Shown here piece by piece: positions 10,053-21,289 of a stretch of 64,000 bases of DNA. Position 1 is the stretch's first letter. The number at the start of each line of letters is the position of its first letter. Below the pieces are notes generated by a model. The model saw only the letters and a list, made by a program, of their open reading frames with translations. It did not search any database and was not told the origin of the DNA. The DNA comes from Taenia hydatigena. Its lineage: Eukaryota; Platyhelminthes; Cestoda; Cyclophyllidea; Taeniidae. The stretch spans positions 34,205,412 through 34,269,411 of the forward strand of contig JADWOT020000001.1 in NCBI GenBank assembly GCA_036345935.2, given 5' to 3'. The translations under genes were made by a program, and so were the position numbers.

Positions 10053-11605
10053 ATTTTCCCGTGGGTCCGTACAACCAATCACCAAGCGCCTCAGCTACTA
10101 TGACTAGTACAGCTCCCTATTTGCGTTTATCAAAAAGGCCGTTTATTTTTTATTGCAGATTTCATTAAACGAGAAGTAAGATTAGATGGACAATCATCCA
10201 TCCGCGCAACGCTTTTACTTCCACTAAACAGTGCAACTACTGTAAACAAGTGTTAAATGGCAACGGACTAAAGATGTTAGCATTTGCATTCGTCTTCATC
10301 GACACTGAAGGGCGTTTACTTCTGTGAGGTAGGTAATCGGAAATTACTGAACTGCAATGATACTTATCGTGAGAGGGAATGAAAGACAACGCTGTAATGC
10401 TGGGTGTGTCCTCAAATCCTCAGTGAGAGACCCTGCTGTTTAGAGCTACACATCTAGCCATAAACCATACATTTGTCAGGTAGATGCCTGATTGGTCAAA
10501 ACATTACCACGCCTTACTGAAACCTCATCAAAGAATCTCACCAGTTTAGAAAGCTGGCAATTTCTTAGTAACTACTCCTACCCGTAAGAATCCAGGTGGG
10601 AATATCGAATGGCGCCGCCACCTGCAACAGGTGACTTACTCGATTATGCGGTCCAGCTCATGCCTGAATGATCCACGATTTGACACAAAGCAGTTGTCTT
10701 GTGCACCCCATATTTACCATCTTCTCATCGCGGTAAATTGATAGCTCGTCTTCGAATGTGCAAAAGAGCATTTTGAAAGTGTTTGCTAGTAACTTAGACT
10801 GCCGGTTCCGTAGAGGTAGGTGGGACTGCCGACTGCTTCGGTTGGCTTAAATGTTTAACCAATAGCTTTAATGAAATTGACTAACCTCGTTTATTTCTTT
10901 GAGAACTTAAGTTTTTGCAAGTGACCCATCGCTGCAACAGCACTCGCTCGCCACCTCAATGGACGACCACCATCATTGCGCATCGACAGTAGAACTGGTC
11001 GAACCCCATCAGACCGGCAAATTTGGGTCTTTCACTATCATTAACACGTTTTTCGGAGGACCTGGTGAAGTAATGAATGGGTTGTGAACATCGCATAGCA
11101 GAGAGGAACAACGAGTTGAACCCAACTCGAAGCACTGCGACAATTCAAGCATCTTCTGCTCTGCTACTGGAAAATTATCCAGTGCAATGGAAGCTGTGAA
11201 TTATAATGTTACACTTAGCTGAAGTCACCTTTTAACAGTCTTATTCTAAATTGATGGGTGAACTGCTTTCAGACAGACCAGGGTGCTCCGTTTTGTGCAA
11301 TTTCTAGGTACAATGGCAGCATTATGCCGACGCGTTCCGAAAGGTGTGCAATGAGTTCAGCGCTTGTCTCTCCCTTCTAGGCCTTGATTCCCTTGAAACA
11401 AAGAGAGAGATACCAGGTGGAGAAAATTTCTGTTGTTATTGTGACAAAGAGCGTAGCGTGATGAGGTTCGTGCTCGTTTGACAGAGAACACGCCTCTCTC
11501 GAAGGTGAATAATGATGATTTTGCACGAGAAAACCGCATCTACTGAATGTCTTTGGCCAAAGAGGACGATTCAGCCTACCACATCTACTTCAGCTAGACC
11601 GACAT
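10053..11605. other. Non-coding right part of block R-A
   Basis: Conserved with R-B at about 90 percent by eye but without a frame that stays open in both. A segment at about 11.0-11.35 kb also resembles 54.4-54.78 kb and, more weakly, 50.55-50.7 kb, so it includes an older dispersed module. No gene is called. Confidence 0.5.
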
Positions 11606-11774
11606 ACCAAAGCAGGCAGAGATCCATCAGCAGAGCGGAGTTAACAACGACGCCACTCTTAGTGCCCCTGACTGTGATCAAGACACGCATGCGATCTCTT
11701 ACCAACACTCGGCGGCCGAGAGTCCACAATACCCATCAGCATCTGGCTTGTAACTATGACCGTCGCAGCCAGAG

Positions 11775-12089
11775 TTGCCAAAGGCACCCGATAGACGTCT
11801 ACAACTGTGCTCCCCTCCACGTCTCTGTGGTCAGTGCTACCCTGACCTCAAGGAAGGAGAATATGTCCTCATTGTGACAGTGCGAACTAAGGCGCGAACA
11901 ACATGTGCCTCTAATTATGTGTTAGTGAATTGTATGAATAAATTGAGGGAATTGCTCTTAACAACATTTGGGCTAACTGCTGGTCACGCCATGTGGACTC
12001 TTCAATGTGACCAAAATGTGGAATTTAGCTACTGTCGCACTGCTCGTGGCTCCCCCGTTGACAAGCTGACTAGCAGTTTGAATAGTTAA
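11775..12089 (+). CDS. Uncharacterised open frame, exon-like
   Basis: A 104-codon frame that reads LCGQCYPDLKEGEYVLIVTV, then TKARTTCASNYVLVNCMNKL and GHAMWTLQCDQNVEFSYC. Alternating hydrophobic residues and spaced cysteines look like a beta-rich extracellular domain, but I recognise no family. It sits just right of the R-A border; its 3' half is repeated at the window start (1-75). There is no convincing start; an exon is more likely than a whole gene. Confidence 0.3.
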   Translation: MPKAPDRRLQLCSPPRLCGQCYPDLKEGEYVLIVTVRTKARTTCASNYVLVNCMNKLRELLLTTFGLTAGHAMWTLQCDQNVEFSYCRTARGSPVDKLTSSLNS

Positions 12090-13100
12090 TCATGAGAGAT
12101 TGTCCATACTAGTCTCCCTTTTTGAGACGGTAGTCGCATGACCAAGATGAGCTGTCAGGCGTTTTCACCCACTATCGCCATGGTCGTCGGTGATGGTTGG
12201 GCTTAACTCTACCAAGTTCTCAAATAATATCTTCGAAGCAACCAAAATGGGTCGCCGATGTAAATGCCTCCACGCGCATTGGTTGAGACACATTCAAACT
12301 ACGATCGACGGAACCGTATCGGATGTTGATCTGAGTAGGATGCTTTGCGTTGAATCTGACACGGGTGATGAGTCACGATCGCGAGATCTTCTTCCTCTTC
12401 CACCTCCTTTGACCTACAATCTTCTCCTCTTTACGGAATGCACATGCTTAAACAAAGCGTATACGTAGCAGGTGTGCCAGGAGGTAAGCAACGACATTGG
12501 TTGCTTTAGGTGCGGAAAAAAAAACGCGTAACTTGATAATACGGTTTCGCATTTCATGTATATTGCTAGCGCCTTGTCATGTTGCAATGTTTGCACTAAT
12601 GCTGTGTAAAAGAGCTGTTGAATGGTCTTCCATTTGGTGCAGAGAAGCCTAGAAGCTAAGTTGACATCGGTGGGTAGAGAAGACAGGGAATAGTGAATAA
12701 CAAGTCCAGTTACATTAGGAGGAGAATTAGAGGAGTAACATGGATTAACTCTACCTCAGCCATCTTGAATCAGACGCAAAAATGCACTTTCTATCAACCA
12801 AACGTGTGTCAGTGACAGTGGACAAAAAAAGATTAAACTAATCCTTAAAATTTGTGGAGGATGGTGGAAATTAATTGAATAAGCACGATATGGAGGCAGT
12901 AAGTGGTTCGGAGCCAATCCCACCGACTGCTCTTTCTCTCCCCATTCCCCTTCCCCTTAACTCATAGCGTGTTGCTCATTCATATAGATCCCGGTGAAGC
13001 ACCAAACGTCTCTATTCAGCCTTCATTTGAGCAAAGTTAGGCTGAAAGTAATGCAAAATCGCCGGCGAGTAAGGAGAGACGTGTGTTGGCACTACCTGGT
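12090..13100. other. No gene seen; left arm of inverted duplication begins
   Basis: A 92-codon frame at 12190-12468 has no supporting signals. From about 12630 the sequence matches the reverse complement of the window end (CTTCCATTTGGTGCAGAG against CTTCCGTTTGGTGCAGAG), marking entry into the inverted arm. Confidence 0.5.
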
Positions 13101-13118
13101 CAACTTGTAGCCACAGTC

Positions 13119-13370
13119 TCACCCAATAATTATTTCGTCAAAGCCATGACCATCCCATCGAGTGGCTAGTATGCCTGTCGTCAAGAGACGTGTTGTCACC
13201 TGCCTAGAAGTACAAATGGATAATCTTGATGTCCTCGCATCTAGATTGGCAATGCTGACCATCTTAAGACTACATTTTACCCACACAGCAAGGTGACAAG
13301 AAGATAGCCAGATCGCGAATGACGGATGGTGCAAACGCCCGCAGGCTTGTTGAAAGAGAGTTGGGCGCAT
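13119..13370 (-). CDS. Uncharacterised conserved frame (left-arm copy)
   Basis: The frame reads LKMVSIANLDARTSRL, ICTSRQVTTRLLTTG and ATRWDGHGFDEIIIG. The right-arm copy (63080-63502) keeps the same frame for 60 residues with about 75 percent identity and continues CDCGYKLTR beyond the stop seen here. Conservation across the arms supports an exon. No domain is recognised and no clear start exists. Confidence 0.3.
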   Translation of the reverse strand: MRPTLFQQACGRLHHPSFAIWLSSCHLAVWVKCSLKMVSIANLDARTSRLSICTSRQVTTRLLTTGILATRWDGHGFDEIIIG

Positions 13371-13499
13371 ATGTCCAGAGTAAGTTTAAAGCCACTTGGT
13401 ACACTGATTACAATGTTTTTAGGGCTTGGCTTCATCTTGAAAATTCACACGCATCCTCAATCTTGCTGACTCACTACTACCTCACGAGGCATCAGTCTT

Positions 13500-14950
13500 G
13501 GTCATGTGGATGACATTTGAAAATGAAAAATCATTGAGAGATTAGTTAAGTCAACATGAAACCATATTTAGAAATGGATTTGCCTTAAGCCAAAAGTTCT
13601 TTTCTGAATTTTACATGGATACAATCGCAAAACGGCAATGCAACTTACTTTACGTAAAACTAAAAAGTTGTGGGTATGCCTTTCCCCATCTCAAATTAAT
13701 TCGCATGATGAGTGTCACATTAAAAGTTATGCAGGCAAAATTAAGCAAAGTCTTTCAAAAGCGCACTAGGTCTCCAAAGGACAATGTTTACCTGATTCCG
13801 CCTGTTACCCGGAGTTTAACAGTCGCCATGACCATTGAGAAGTGGCGGATGCGTTACTGAGCATGAGAGTCTGCTCGTGCTCCTCATTTGCTCTGAAGTA
13901 CAAAGAAACCCGACTTTTAAGGTCGTGCACATTTCCCTACTAGACTAATCTCGCACGATCTGTTAGCGTGTCGAATTCAAGTGCTACGATGAGGTCTGTT
14001 CTGCTTTGATTGGCATGGGGTGTTGTGAAGTAAGACCATCAGGAGAAACAAAAAGGCTTAAAAACTGTAGAATGTGGTCACTGAGCCCTAGTTTATGCTA
14101 TAAGCACGAATCGCACCTGCGAAACTATGCTGCTACCACAATGCACAGCACTTATGAGTAGAGTGTCTCGAGCTGCTGAATTGTATAGGGCTTCTCGTGA
14201 AACATTTAGGCTGTCCAAAATGCGTCGACAGGAAGGCGCACGTCAGGTGTTATCGGCGTCTGACTAAAACGTGTCAGGCCTTCTTGCGCTAACTGGCTCA
14301 ATGTTGAATTTGCTCACTTGCTGACTGCTTAACAACTCGTCCGCTGGCTAACCTGCACACGAGAACAAGCATTCTCGCAGCCAGCACGAATGTAAAATGT
14401 AGTAAGACAGAAAACAGTTACACAGAGCAGCCAAATAGAGCTATAAGACTACAACATGCCATCTCCTTCATGATATTGTTAAAAGCGGCAGATTCTAAAA
14501 ATGACATTATTACCTGCAGGTAGTCCAAAATGCTATTTTTTCGTGTAATCACTATTGTTAATCCATCTGGCTCTGCATATTGAGATTTCCTTCCACAAAC
14601 CAGCTCTACCGCCACACTTTAACCGCAAATACGTGACGAGGCCAGAGATGTCTGTATAACGCTTTAATCGCATCCTGGTTATTGATGCCACATTAACGAC
14701 AAAAGCTCTTTGCGTAGGGTTGAAGAGTCATGAAGTCAGTGTAGTGCTGAGCACAAAGGTGAGCAGAGAACAAAAAGGGCCAACAGTCGGTATTCTCGGT
14801 TTACATTAATGAATCTCTGGCCACTTTTTGCCTTGGCAGGTTCTCAAGTAAGCAAGTTGTGTGACCATTGCTTCTTGCGTGACTGGGCTATTACCACGCT
14901 TGCGGTCTCTATCCACGTTAACTGAGGCCCAGCTTCCAGACAGTGGGATG
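13500..14950. other. No gene seen
   Basis: Arm sequence matching about 62.1-63.06 kb. The frames at 13615-13860 and minus 14418-14615 are not open in the partner arm, so I treat them as chance. Confidence 0.4.
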
Positions 14951-14956
14951 CTGCTC

Positions 14957-15256
14957 CTACTCGTGTGCAATTTCCAGATGCAATGTCACCAGTGGTGCGC
15001 AAGCATTTCTGCAAAGGTAGCAATAGGCATATGGTTCACTTGCCCTTGCACAGCCTTTATTTCCCCGAAATAAGTAGCGTGAATACAGATAGGCGACATT
15101 CTCCATCACCATCAAAATGACTAACGAGGTGATGTGATGAGGCTTAAGCACGTTAAGAGAAAGCTTGTTGCTGGCACTGTACACCGCTGTCTCTATGATT
15201 GGTGGTGCTGCCGTCCTACTGATATGGATGGCCAGATCGATTGCTGCATCATCCAC
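14957..15256 (-). CDS. Uncharacterised frame shared by both arms
   Basis: Begins MDDAAIDLAIHIS.TAA and continues ETAVYS.SNKLSLN in both arms (right arm 61775-62065). After about 35 residues the two frames diverge by indels. It includes the older dispersed module seen at 11.3 kb and 50.6 kb (GTGCAATTTCCAGATGCAATG). A conserved exon followed by decay is possible; function unknown. Confidence 0.25.
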   Translation of the reverse strand: MDDAAIDLAIHISRTAAPPIIETAVYSASNKLSLNVLKPHHITSLVILMVMENVAYLYSRYLFRGNKGCARASEPYAYCYLCRNACAPLVTLHLEIAHE

Positions 15257-15727
15257 TGATGAGGATGGCTGGTCAGTCTATTCGACACATCAACACACTT
15301 GCACTATGCATGCTTGACCATTTAGTCCTCATTGATGGGAGAGAAGAGTATAGCAAATACAATCCTCCATGTGGAATCGTAGTGATCTTTCTTTGAGAAA
15401 GAAATCGGCTCTCTGAACCAGCTTTGCACTCATCACTCTACTCCACTCATTGTCACAAGTGAAGTATGCTCGCTGCTCGCTATCACTGTGCCCGTTTTGA
15501 AGGAATGATAGCTGAGTCTGCCACACATTTTAATCGGTTTGTTGGTTTCTGTGAAAGCCTTTGTTTCCTCAAAATGAGTAGAGTGCGGGCAGGTAGAGAG
15601 CACTTTCCATCGATGTTATGATGCTGGGTTAATGAGGTCTTTACTTCAATGAAGGCAGAAGACGACAGTTTAGTAAGTAGAGGCGTGTTCGACAAACGCT
15701 TCTCGCCTAACATGGAGGACTGCTTAA

Positions 15728-15934
15728 TCAAGTACATGAATAATGGATGTGCCGATATGACGAGGCCACTTCAGAATTGTCAACGTTAATGAGTGATACA
15801 ACAGTCAATCTGGTCGTCCAAATTAGCGGAGGGGCGCATGCGCCTGCGTCATCATTTTGCGTGCCGCTGTGACCGTCGATCAGCCGATCATTTGCACTTG
15901 TAAGACTCACCATGATGCAGCGATGTTTACGCAT
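15728..15934 (-). CDS. Conserved 68-codon frame (left-arm copy)
   Basis: 68 codons starting MRKHRCIMVSLTSANDRLID, with IWTTRLTVVSLIN, DNSEVASSYRHIHYSC and a stop. The right-arm copy (61097-61303 +) has the same length, start and stop, with about nine residue changes and no indel. Unbroken length in both arms is unusual for this region and supports a small gene or exon. No signal peptide or domain is seen. A GTGAGT just after the second Met could be a donor, which would argue against it. Confidence 0.35.
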   Translation of the reverse strand: MRKHRCIMVSLTSANDRLIDGHSGTQNDDAGACAPPLIWTTRLTVVSLINVDNSEVASSYRHIHYSCT

Positions 15935-16663
15935 TCATTAGTACTACTGCGTATCAGCGGACGTTGGCTTATTCGGTGTTTACTCTCCGAAGCATAATTA
16001 AGTTTATTCGGTCCGCCTACACGCATAAACAGTGATTTTTAAAAAGATAAGCAAATACTTAACTGAGTATATTAATGCGAGACAAGGGCCGCCCACCTTG
16101 CGTTTCCACACGATTTGCGAAAACGCCACTGCACCCGTGGCTGTTTACTCTAATGGACACACATTCCGTCGGAAGTAGTTTCATTCCATTACTGCCCATT
16201 GTGCAGTGCTCAAGGCTCAAGTAGATATCATAATTTGACTTGATTCTAGTAGTTCTACTGTTGTAAATGATTACAGGTTTGATTTTCAGTAACATTTATT
16301 TGTTATTAACCCTTTCGTTCATTCAACTCAGTCTGCATCTTAACCATCCTGCAACAGTGGTTATCGAGGTGAACTTAGAGCCACTGTCAATGCATTTGTA
16401 ACGGAAAAGGAAATGAAGAAACTGTTTGTAAATAATCAGATCATTTACCATCCTTCTTAGCAATTAAGTTAACAGTAAACTTTGTAGCAGTCCGCAGCAC
16501 CACATCGTCCCAATTAGAGATAGGACAAGCCATTCATACATGAATATATTTGGGAATCTCAACATCTCGCCAGCGTACACTACTATATTTCTTTCATTTT
16601 TGATGCAGAAGTTTCTTAGCAAAACGAACTTACAGCAGCACAGAGTAAGGCTACTTCCAACCT

Positions 16664-17029
16664 TTAAACGCCCCTGCTGCGTGGTTTTTGGAGGCCTTTG
16701 AGAATAATGGGAACGATGACATCTCTATGCTTTCTGATGAATCTCCGGACAACATCGCCGATCCTTCGAAAAGCACGCCTCAGCCTTTGTCGAAAACGAC
16801 GCGATCCAGCTGGCATGAGCACATCCCTCCGATCATCAGTTTTAAAGGCTTGTTCCACCATCAAATCTTCCTCCGACTCGGTGAATTCCTCATCATTCGG
16901 GAGATCGAGTGTCTCAAACAGGTCTGCTTCCTATTTTCGTGCAGTCTCACTGTCTGGCACTACAGCAGGAGACGCTCGATGTGAAGCGAATGCAAGGAGA
17001 AGACAGACCAGGCTCGAGTGTGACAGCAT
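16664..17029 (-). pseudogene. Cationic amphipathic precursor gene, left-arm copy with a premature TAG
   Basis: Paralogue of the intact gene at 59995-60366. ATG at 17029, signal peptide (MLSHSSLVCLLLAFASHRAS, two Leu shorter), acidic propiece and Arg-rich C-terminal helix all align in one frame over 122 codons, but codon 33 is TAG (16931-16933) where the partner has TTG. Downstream, the cationic part is open and close to the partner (GSRRFRQRLRRAFRR, then VRRFIRKHRDV), with Trp changed to Ser at the helix start and Pro/Ser in the C-terminal basic cluster. TATAAATA stands 71 bases upstream, exactly as in the partner. One nonsense change separates this copy from an open frame, so it could be a recent pseudogene, a polymorphic null or a base error. 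Confidence 0.75.
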
Positions 17030-17092
17030 TCTGTGCTTTGGAGGTATTGACGGCGACCGGGTGCGTAAATGGTGTGCACCACCTACGCCACG

Positions 17093-17100
17093 TATTTATA
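17093..17100 (-). promoter_or_regulatory. TATA box of the 16664-17029 copy
   Basis: Reads TATAAATA on the minus strand, 71 bases before the ATG. The same box at the same spacing precedes the intact right-arm gene. The upstream element CTCGTGTAAACA..GTCGG is also kept. Confidence 0.6.
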
Positions 17101-17229
17101 TGCTTCACCAAGCACTCGATTAACTTCCCGACGGCGATGTTTACACGAGTGGGTGGCTTTGATTATGCATTACTATTATCTTGGATAGCAGAATCTGAAG
17201 GAAATAATATCGGTCTCGTCATTTAAACT

Positions 17230-18100
17230 CCTTTGTATTGATGAGAGTTCCAGTGCGTCCGCTGGGATGTGAGCCTTAAATCTGAATGAAATAAGGATTC
17301 AACTTTCAAGCAAACAAATGTTTCCTTATTAATTCGAACAACTCATTCGTAACTGCTGCTTGTATTCGGAATAACTGCTGCTAGGCACAACATTCCATCT
17401 CTCACTCATCCAGAGATGTCAGCATGCAGGTTAGTACAAAACCATTAGCATGGATAATGAATGGAATATATGATTCGGTAAATATCTTACTTTGCAAAGG
17501 ACATTTGTGCGAAGCGGAAAAACAGTGTAGAGTCCAAATTACTCCCCAAGGCATCTAAACGACTTATGAGTGAAGAATGTCCTAAATTGAAAATAAACAA
17601 AACCGACCACAGTCATTAGTATGGTTACTAAAGCAGCTAAAATCATAATATTCATCCGAGTTAAAACATTTTCCATCTTCTTCTTCTATCTAGGCACTAT
17701 CTGCAAGGTTATAACGATAATCCTCATCGCCAGAAAGTGACGACAAATTCCACTTGTGCACCTCATCATGAATAGTACTGCAGAACACCCTCTGTCAGAC
17801 CTTGCCGCAGCGAAATCGCTGTTTGACAGGAAGAGCATTCCGATGTCGCATTAAATTTTGCAACTTCCTTAGTCCAGCGCTTATTATAAGAACAATGGCA
17901 CGCGTCATGCTTTAGAAGAAGTGCTGTCTAGGCTTTAGAACATTGTCTTGCACGATTTTCGCCTCAAAATGCATTTCGTCTTGCAAAAGGCAAAATGCAT
18001 TTAATGTCCACATTGATATATTTGCACATACTGCCTTTTATGAAATAAATATTTCCCCATTTTATTTTATCTGCATCGATGTTCCCAACTGATATTATGC
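17230..18100. other. No gene seen
   Basis: Arm sequence matching about 58.95-59.75 kb. The short frames present are not shared in the same form by the partner arm. Confidence 0.45.
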
Positions 18101-18104
18101 GAAT

Positions 18105-18290
18105 AGGCATGCACCACTTGTAGCCCTCCAAGACGTTCTTCAAGGCAAAATGTATATGTTTGCAATAATCAGAGCGAATGGGACCGCTGACATGAACTTG
18201 AGGCCAGTCCACGCAACTAGGACAATGTGGCCACCCAATTGACCGAAATCGAATCCGACAATCATTAAAAAAACGAGCATTACACCACGA
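18105..18290 (+). repeat. Interspersed module M (copy 4)
   Basis: Contains TTCTTCAAGGCAAAATG, GAGGCCAGTCCACGCAACTAGGACA and TGGCCACCCAATTGACC. It lies about 400 bases 5' of the degenerate signal-peptide gene at 18695, and its arm partner (58705-58900) lies the same distance 5' of 58297. Confidence 0.55.
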
Positions 18291-18694
18291 TTTTAGCAGA
18301 GACTCCTTATATCAAGTCCTGCGAAAGACGTTGTGAAATTCTAGGACACCGGAACTCGACAATTACTTTTGATGGCAGGAGGCCTTATAATTATATGCGC
18401 AGAATCCTAAGATTTTTCGATACATTTGGCGCTATTTGGAGCACTTGCAGATGATGGACAATATTGCTGACTTTCTGCTTTGGACTTAGAAATATGATGA
18501 TTTGATATACTCTCTGACGAACCCATTCGCGCAGTGTCGCACACCCTATGAACTTCACACCTTTCTATCGCCTACTCGTATAGACAACGATTTCGGTTAG
18601 TTGAGCAAGCGCATTTCCAGGCTTGCAGGCACGTAATGTAGGCGGTGCACACCATGCCCAGACGCGGTTGCCGTAAACATCACTGAACTACAAC

Positions 18695-19081
18695 ATCCGA
18701 TCACAATTGGGCCTAGTTTCCTTTCTTCTCCTCCTTGCACTCGCTCCATATCGCGCCTCTTCAGTAGTAGCGCCAGATAGCAAGAGTGCTCGGAAATTGG
18801 AGCTGGAACTGCTTGGGGTACCTAACAGTCTAGATAGCGAGGGAGTGGTCAACGCATAGGGAGACGATGAAAAGGATGAGGGGCGAAAGATGCTGATTGA
18901 CGAATCCGATGAAGCTGGTAGGTGGGGGATGGCTTTGTGCCAGCTGGATGACGTAGCTTTCGACGGAGGATTAGTCGTGCTTACCAAAGGGGGGGTAATG
19001 ATATCCGAAGGCTCTCTAGAGCGCCTTAGAAAATGGGTCTTGTTAAATGTCCACACCGTCGTGAAAGTCCAGTTTCGTTGA
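18695..19081 (+). pseudogene. Cationic precursor family, degenerate left-arm member
   Basis: The start codon position holds ATC. A signal-like run (VSFLLLLALAPYRASS) and an acidic propiece follow in frame, interrupted by TAG at 18857-18859. The Arg-rich part is still visible but in another frame (RSFRRRISRAYQR, then NDIRRLSRA) and begins after TGA at 18949 where the intact gene has TGG. The loss of ATG, the frameshift and the TGA are shared with the right-arm partner at 57908-58297, so they predate the arm duplication. The TAG is private to this copy. Confidence 0.7.
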
Positions 19082-20000
19082 CTGTTTAGTTGTTTTCAAA
19101 CAGCCTGAGTCTTTGACATTGTAGATGGATTCGCCTAAAATGCTCCCTAGCTGAAACTGAAGAAATCTTGGTGGTGTTCGGCAACTAAGCGTGAGTGGGT
19201 TGATTTTTCCATTTCGAAAACTTGATTTTTGTTGAATACACTTAGGCCTTAATCTGCGCCAATACCGATAGTGTTCCGTCGAGACCTGGATATTTCTCCT
19301 CCTCCGATTTCTATCTGTTTAAGGATGTTGAAGATGACCTGACATCAAACAAACAGAAAAATCTATTAACCTAAAGAGCAGTTACCACTTTGCTTTGCAG
19401 AAAAGTAGGAGAAATCGGAAAAGTGCTGGCATACACAACAGAGCGGTGTGCATTAGACCACGTGAATTGAGATTGCATAAATACTCTTAAGAGGGTAACT
19501 CAATGAATCAACGATGTTAGATGTTTGGCCGTTCCTGTATGGGTCTGAACACTGAATCTACTAAGATACAATCGTGAAATCTAACGTCTTCTCGACATTA
19601 TGCAACAGAGTACGGTCTCGTTTGTCGTTTCTTGACGGGCGTAACGATGCTGGATTAGCTCGCATTGTCTTTGAAATCATCTGCAGAGCCTCTCTTATTC
19701 TTATCAGCTGATTCAACAAATTTCGAAACAATTGTGCACAGAAAAGCTGTCTCTGTAGTAATCCCTGAAGCGCAGTGCTTAAAATACTCTCTGTTGAAAT
19801 AGATACTAGCATTCTGTCATGCTGCATTCTTCATTTTAATGTCCTGTCGTGCAGTAAATCCCAATAATCCACAATTGTATTCGTTGCCACGAGAATGCCG
19901 AATGTTCGCATTTGTTGGGTTCATCACGTAGCAGCGACGCTTGCGCTCTCACCAGTGCAAATGTGTATCAAACAACGCCGGATTGAATCCCACAGCACTT
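19082..20000. other. Inter-gene arm sequence, no gene seen
   Basis: Matches about 57.0-57.9 kb inverted. Minus frame 19561-19827 is not preserved as an equal frame in the partner. Confidence 0.45.
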
Positions 20001-20127
20001 GCTCTCTGTGGCAATATTTATATGCATTTATCCGGCCTACTAGCACAAACCGTGATTTCGGAGAGCTAAGCAAATGCGGCAGTCAGCTCACAAGCCTGTA
20101 ACTGAGATTAACAACCCCATACTGCAG

Positions 20128-20640
20128 CACGTGATCGCAGTCCAGCCTGGTCTGCCTTCTTCTCCTACTTGCAATTACCTCGCATTGCGTCCCACTTACC
20201 CATTTACTTCTCGATCTGTCGAATGGGTGTCAAATGTAACAGCGCATGTCCACGCAAGTGCAACTGCGAAATTTGCATTCAGTGGAGCATCGGTGTAATC
20301 ACCCTTACCTATTTCCAGACAAAATCACCGGTAACACTACCAGCGCAATAACCGCAACCATCACTGACACTACTTCCCAGTTAATTTGGCGCAAACCATC
20401 GTCTACAGACCCTTCCAGCCCACAACCGATTGTCTTCCTTCAAATCACTTCTCCTGAAATGGCATATCCTTCTAAAATGCACTTTATTACAACATATCAA
20501 TGCTCAACACGACTAAATCTAAGCAACCGAACGGATGGTTTTCATCTCTAACCACATTCAATAACAGTACAACAGTTATTGTAGTGAAGCAGTTGTATTC
20601 ATTGCTCTCTGATGCCTACTATGTTCGTAAAATGATTTTG
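20128..20640 (+). pseudogene. Signal-peptide family, third left-arm member (Thr-rich type, broken)
   Basis: The signal segment (SSLVCLLLLLAITSH) aligns with the cationic precursor genes, and the upstream element (ACAAACCGTGATTTCGG, then TATTTATATGCATTT further upstream) is the family promoter module. There is no ATG at the start site and a TGA at 20132; the signal frame stops at TAA 20237. A separate 101-codon frame (20246-20551) carries NTTSAITATITDTTSQL, shared with the right-arm copy, and another short frame follows (MLNTTKSKQPNGWFSS). The C-terminal half is Thr-rich, not Arg-rich, so this is a second subfamily. Confidence 0.55.
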
Positions 20641-21289
20641 ACTCCTGGTTGGCATTACTGCTACGTCATCTGATTGAAGAAGTAATCTACAGCTATATTT
20701 AATTGCGCAATATTATGCGTGCTCCTTTTTATAAGATATTTTCAAAATCTTTTTGTTATGCCTTATGCACTGCATTTTTTTTCTTTTTTGCAGAACTCCG
20801 ATGTTTCTTGTTCTCAATAGCAGCTCAGCTCTTCTGGAGGAAAGTGACCATTGAAGAATGGCATTGGCTAGGCTCAAGGTCATTCCATGGCGCCCAGGTG
20901 TGAATGAAAGTCACTGGCTAGTTTCAGGGTCATTGAGTCGTTATCCACACAACGCCCCTCTCCCGCCGGGAGGAAGACAAAAGGAAGGGGAGAATGGCAT
21001 TTACGTATGTAATTGTAAGTCTATGATGATAACCTATCACTCAACCTCTACAACATGCACTGCCCCATAGAGAATAAGTGCTTGCCAAGCTACCGCCCGC
21101 CTGCCTGGTGTGCAAACACGCATACACACACGTTGCATGGCCGAAACGATTTAAGATTTTGATGCGCCTGCCTTAAACAGGCAACAATATTGCACACAGA
21201 GACGACTGTCCACGATAGGCAAGTTTTCATTCGCTGGCCTATTTCGTCATGCGTTGGTGGTAATCTGACCTCCCTTTACACGATTCACC
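20641..21289. other. No gene seen
   Basis: Unique sequence between the left arm and block R-C. It contains a short GC-rich segment (CTCCCGCCGGGAGG) and no supported frame. Confidence 0.4.

Larger units (their letters stand above)
2590..11605 (+). repeat. Segmental duplication block R-A
   Basis: About 9 kb recurring in direct orientation at 35530-43912 (R-B), inverted in two pieces at 27920-23340 and 22235-21290 (R-C), and as a fragment at 33250-33995 (R-D). The left edge is at CATGTCTCCTCACAGAGG (2592). The right edge is where GACATACCAAAGC stops matching. Divergence is uneven: about 85-90 percent over 2.6-7 kb, higher over 7.7-9.7 kb against R-B. R-A holds the Cys-rich exons (4.3-6.0 kb) and the fibronectin III gene (9.3-10.05 kb). 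Confidence 0.9.
12630..20640 (+). repeat. Large inverted duplication, left arm
   Basis: Pairs in reverse orientation with 56400-64000. Matching landmarks include 13119-13513 with 63060-63500, 15728-15934 with 61097-61303, the gene at 16664-17029 with 59995-60366, 18695-19081 with 57908-58297, and 20128-20640 with 56400-56872. Identity by eye is about 85-93 percent, with small indels. The right arm continues past the window, so its full length is unknown. Confidence 0.9.

Noticed and set aside
18688..19056. Minus frame of 122 codons rich in Ser and Pro, also at 58005-58304
   Set aside because: Antisense shadow of the degenerate precursor genes.
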